Shown piece after piece: positions 6,106 to 8,354 of a DNA stretch of 8,354 nucleotides. Position 1 is the stretch's first letter. Each line of letters opens with the position of its first letter. A program made the position numbers and the translations under genes. The DNA is from Anaerolineae bacterium (GTDB lineage Bacteria; Chloroflexota; Anaerolineae; 4572-78; NAK82). Under the pieces are notes generated by a model. It saw nothing but the letters and a program-made list of their open reading frames with translations, made no database searches and had not been told where the DNA came from. The stretch lies in the NCBI GenBank assembly GCA_030598425.1, contig JAUVPY010000089.1, positions 1 through 8,354 on the forward strand, in the 5' to 3' direction.

Positions 6106-7736
6106 TAAACGATTGGTACAAGGACGCCGTCTATTACGAAGTCTTTGCCCGCGCCTTTGCCGACGGCGATGGCGATGGCATTGGCGATCTGCGAGGACTG
6201 ACGGACAGGCTCGACTATTTGCAGGATTTGGGCGTGGATTGCCTGTGGCTGTTGCCCTTCTATCCATCCCCGCTGCGCGACGACGGCTATGACGTGTCCG
6301 ACTTTTACAGCATCCATCCCGATTACGGGGCTGTGGACGACCTGCGAAGGCTGGTAGACGGGGCCCATCAACGCGGCCTGCGCGTCATCACCGACACGAT
6401 TCCCAACCACACTTCCGACCAGCATCCCTGGTTCCAGGCTTCCCGCGATCCATCTCACCCCGAGCACGACAAATACCGCGACTGGTACGTCTGGAGTCCC
6501 ACGGACGAACGTTATCAAGAAGCCCGCATCATCTTTCTCGATTACGAGGATTCCAACTGGACCTGGGACCGGGTGCGGAAGGCTTATTATTGGCACCGCT
6601 TTTTTAATCACCAGCCTGACCTGAACTACGACCACCCGGCTGTCCAACAGGAGATGTTAAACGTGTTCCGCTTTTGGGTGGATCTGGGCGTGGACGGCTT
6701 TCGGGTGGACGCTGTGCCCTACCTCTACGAGCGCGAGGGGACCAATTGCGAGAACTTGCCCGAAACCCACGCCTACTTAAAGCGGCTGCGTGCCTTTGTG
6801 GACGAGCACGCCCCCGGCACTATGCTCCTCTCCGAGGCGAACCAGTGGCCTGAAGACGTGCGCCCCTACCTGGGAGACGGCGACGAGTTCCATATGAACT
6901 TTCACTTCCCCCTCATGCCGCGCGTCTACATGGCCCTGGCCCGCGCCGACCGGGGCCCAATCCTGGAGATTCTGGCGCGCACGCCGCCCATCCCCGACGT
7001 GTGCCAGTGGGCCACGTTCCTGCGCAATCACGATGAGCTGACACTGGAGATGGTCACCGACGAAGAGCGGGAGTTCATGTGGGACTTTTACGCGCCGGAA
7101 CTACGCATGCGGCTGAACCAAGGCATCCGGCGCCGACTGGCCCCTTTGCTGGGCAACGACCGGGCGCGTATCGACTTGGCGAATTCGCTGCTGTTCACTC
7201 TGGTCGGTTCGCCCGTCATCTACTACGGCGACGAAATAGGAATGGGCGACGACATCTGGCTGGAGGATCGGGATGGCGTGCGCACGCCGATGCAGTGGTC
7301 CGACGCGCCCAACGCCGGATTTTCGTCGGCCGCCCCGGCGCGTCTTTACTGCCCGGTGATAGATGACGACACCTACGGTTATCGGCAGATCAACGTCGAA
7401 GCTCAGCGCGCGAACCCCGGTTCGTTACTGAACCGGATGCGTGAGATGATTCAGGTCCGCAAGGCACACCCCGCCTTTGGCCGAGGCGAGGTTCACCTTC
7501 TGGAGCCGGCCAATCGAGCCGTGCTGGCCTACACACGCACCTACGACGATGAGACGCTCCTGATCGTCAACAACCTATCCCCGGATTCTCAGTCGGTCGA
7601 ACTGGAGCTGGCCACCTGGGCCGATGCCCAACCCATTGACTTGTTCACGGGGGAGAGACTGGCCGTCATCGCCACCACCCCATATCGGCTGGAGCTAGAG
7701 CGGTATGGATATCGCTGGTTGCAGATGTTGAAATAG
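6102..7736 (+). CDS. treS: Trehalose synthase (maltose alpha-D-glucosyltransferase, GH13)
   Basis: A 544-residue GH13 enzyme that isomerises maltose to trehalose within one active site. The start [15 protein letters not shown] is characteristic of TreS. GH13 regions: DTIPNH (98-103), [10 protein letters not shown] (199-208) with nucleophile D203, LLSEANQW (242-249) with acid/base E245, and FLRNHDELT (306-314) with D311. The stretches [17 protein letters not shown] (207-223) and [10 protein letters not shown] (295-304), and the [10 protein letters not shown] and [10 protein letters not shown] segments further on, also match TreS rather than oligo-1,6-glucosidase. The length fits TreS alone; there is no fused maltokinase domain. 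Its ATG overlaps the kinase stop by four bases and has only a weak purine-rich site upstream, so it probably depends on coupled translation. It is the last gene of the operon. Confidence 0.95.
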   Translation: MINDWYKDAVYYEVFARAFADGDGDGIGDLRGLTDRLDYLQDLGVDCLWLLPFYPSPLRDDGYDVSDFYSIHPDYGAVDDLRRLVDGAHQRGLRVITDTIPNHTSDQHPWFQASRDPSHPEHDKYRDWYVWSPTDERYQEARIIFLDYEDSNWTWDRVRKAYYWHRFFNHQPDLNYDHPAVQQEMLNVFRFWVDLGVDGFRVDAVPYLYEREGTNCENLPETHAYLKRLRAFVDEHAPGTMLLSEANQWPEDVRPYLGDGDEFHMNFHFPLMPRVYMALARADRGPILEILARTPPIPDVCQWATFLRNHDELTLEMVTDEEREFMWDFYAPELRMRLNQGIRRRLAPLLGNDRARIDLANSLLFTLVGSPVIYYGDEIGMGDDIWLEDRDGVRTPMQWSDAPNAGFSSAAPARLYCPVIDDDTYGYRQINVEAQRANPGSLLNRMREMIQVRKAHPAFGRGEVHLLEPANRAVLAYTRTYDDETLLIVNNLSPDSQSVELELATWADAQPIDLFTGERLAVIATTPYRLELERYGYRWLQMLK

Positions 7737-7738
7737 GA

Positions 7739-7766
7739 GAAGGCAAGGGATAAAACCCTTGCCTTC
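7739..7766 (+). other. Stable hairpin directly after the treS stop
   Basis: GAAGGCAAGGG (7739-7749) pairs perfectly with CCCTTGCCTTC (7756-7766) around an ATAAAA loop, two bases after the stop codon. No T-run follows (CCAAGAAAGG), so it is not a normal intrinsic terminator. It could protect the 3' end of the operon mRNA from exonucleases or form part of a larger RNA structure. Confidence 0.6.
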
Positions 7767-7769
7767 CCA

Positions 7770-7779
7770 AGAAAGGAGG
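7770..7779 (+). promoter_or_regulatory. Orphan Shine-Dalgarno-like sequence
   Basis: AGAAAGGAGG is complementary over ten bases to the usual bacterial 16S 3' end (CCUCCUUUCU). No ATG, GTG or TTG lies at a suitable distance; only ACG at 7784, which would open a ten-codon frame closed by TAA at 7814 against the next stem. It may be a ribosome-binding decoy, the remnant of a lost gene, or chance. Confidence 0.4.
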
Positions 7780-7814
7780 AACCACGCAGGCGACAGAAAT
7801 CGAAGGCTGCCAAT

Positions 7815-7917
7815 AAAAACCCCCGCACGCGCAACTATACTTCAACACATCCCAAACCTATGGTCACTTCCCCAATACTATCGTCTCAACCAATCACGTG
7901 CGGGGGTTTTTGTTTGT
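7815..7917 (+). terminator. Long-loop stem with T-rich tail (terminator or small RNA 3' end)
   Basis: AAAAACCCCCGCACG (7815-7829) is the exact complement of CGTGCGGGGGTTTTT (7897-7911), and the tail reads TTTTTGTTTGT (7907-7917). The loop is 67 nt and poor in G (mostly C, A and T). The stem is symmetric, with A-run before and T-run after, so it could stop transcription on both strands. The loop is far longer than in ordinary terminators, which makes a structured small RNA or a 3' UTR RNA a fair alternative. Confidence 0.6.
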
Positions 7918-7990
7918 ACCCCAAGCTTAATCGAAGAATCTTAGCCCAGCATTAACCAAATGTTACGAAACTATTAACAAAGATCCTCCA

Positions 7991-8007
7991 GGGCAATTCG
8001 ATTGCCC
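7991..8007. other. Small hairpin or operator-like palindrome in the intergenic region
   Basis: GGGCAAT-TCG-ATTGCCC is a perfect 7-bp inverted repeat around three bases, about 120 bases before the last gene. No T-run follows. It could be a regulator site or a minor RNA hairpin. The rest of 7918-8086 shows only AT-rich stretches with two copies of ATTAAC (7951 and 7973 regions) and no credible gene. Confidence 0.35.
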
Positions 8008-8086
8008 ACCGCCTACTCGTGATGTCTGATGACGGACGCCGTGCAGAGACTGCTTTGCATAACGTCCACAACCTGGGGGCTTTACC

Positions 8087-8114
8087 TTGCCCAATCCGTA
8101 AAGTGTGGTAGACT
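8087..8114 (+). promoter_or_regulatory. Possible sigma-70-type promoter for the last gene
   Basis: TTGCCC (8087-8092) and TAGACT (8109-8114) are separated by 16 bases, each matching four of six consensus positions. The start codon is 15 bases further on, so the 5' leader would be very short. This is a pattern match only. Confidence 0.3.
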
Positions 8115-8129
8115 GTTGTCGGAGGCGAA

Positions 8130-8354
8130 ATGAACGTAATAGAAGCAACAGTGGTCAGTCCTACGCATCTCGAGTTAAAGACGCCCGTGCCGGCAAAAAC
8201 CGGCCAGCGGGTGTTGGTCACGATCACCGCTCCCGACTCACAGCCCGGCGAAAAGTTGGCTGAATTGCAAGCCGCGTATTTGGCCATGACTGACGATGAT
8301 CAGCAGGCGGAAATGACGTGGGCTGAAGAAGGGCTGCAAGGCCAACTGCCACCC
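8130..8354 (+). CDS. Small antitoxin-like protein (3' end cut off)
   Basis: The first 75 codons of a gene that runs past the window. ATG 8130 is preceded by GGAGG at 8121-8125, four bases away, which is slightly short. The protein opens MNVIEATVVSPTHLELKTPV, followed by TGQRVLVTI (25-33), then an acidic, Gln-rich helical stretch (AELQAAYLAMTDDDQQAEMT) and AEEGL at 65-69. From memory, small proteins with this opening (ATVVxPTHLEL...G-x-VLVTI) and this tail (EEGL) are frequent in cyanobacteria and Chloroflexota and often precede a toxin of the MazF/PemK or PIN type. No toxin can be seen here because the window ends. It appears to be a separate transcription unit from the sugar operon. It could also be an uncharacterised orphan protein. 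Confidence 0.75.
   Translation, partial: MNVIEATVVSPTHLELKTPVPAKTGQRVLVTITAPDSQPGEKLAELQAAYLAMTDDDQQAEMTWAEEGLQGQLPP

Noticed and set aside
7759..7944. A 61-residue + strand frame after treS
   Set aside because: It begins inside a hairpin arm, runs through the terminator stem and has low-complexity, motif-free sequence.
8117..8124. TGTCGGAG, also present in the inverted ends of the element at 3769-3915
   Set aside because: Only eight bases match cleanly, with no partner end nearby; it overlaps the ribosome site of the last gene and is probably chance.
7952..8287. A 111-residue minus-strand frame across the right intergenic region
   Set aside because: It overlaps the start of the well-supported small gene at 8130 and its translation has no recognisable features.
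1..8354. CRISPR arrays, tRNA or rRNA genes
   Set aside because: No regularly spaced repeats and no tRNA- or rRNA-like segments were seen on either strand.

Overview
The window carries a carbohydrate uptake and disaccharide metabolism locus. All genes seen are on the + strand, with moderately high GC and short gaps. The gene content fits a Chloroflexota-like (Anaerolineae/Caldilineae) bacterium: AglF/AglG-type permeases, a Halothermothrix-like sucrose-phosphate synthase, a stand-alone trehalose synthase, a small repeat-bearing membrane protein and a Chloroflexota/cyanobacteria-style small antitoxin-like protein. This assignment is recognition from memory and is low-confidence below phylum.

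Left part (1-1912): the 3' ends of a sugar ABC transporter operon. Two inner-membrane permeases (the first cut by the window edge) are separated by one base and are followed by a perfect 12-bp hairpin that looks like an intrinsic terminator. The binding protein presumably lies upstream; no ATPase gene is seen.

Middle (1927-7736): a small membrane protein with an internal duplication, then a GH1 beta-glucosidase, a GT4 sucrose-phosphate synthase, a uridine-kinase-like P-loop protein of unknown substrate, and a GH13 trehalose synthase. The last three genes are joined by two 4-base ATGA stop/start overlaps, so they are almost certainly co-translated. Between the GH1 and synthase genes sits a 147-bp palindrome-rich element with 18-bp imperfect terminal inverted repeats, flanked by TA (or CTAG). 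It looks like a MITE. Its left end lies in the GH1 stop codon; removing it in silico restores a TAG stop and leaves only 37 bases to the synthase start, so the four enzymes were probably one operon before insertion.

Together the genes suggest import and hydrolysis of glucosides, feeding synthesis of non-reducing disaccharides: sucrose-6-phosphate from UDP-glucose and fructose-6-phosphate, and trehalose from maltose. No sucrose-phosphate phosphatase is present in the window, and the kinase-like protein has no assigned role.

Right part (7737-8354): about 390 bases without a convincing gene. It holds a stable hairpin, a ten-base perfect match to the 16S anti-Shine-Dalgarno with no usual start codon after it, and a 15-bp stem with a 67-nt loop ending in a T-rich tract (terminator or small RNA). 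These are followed by a possible promoter and the start of a small antitoxin-like gene that runs off the window.
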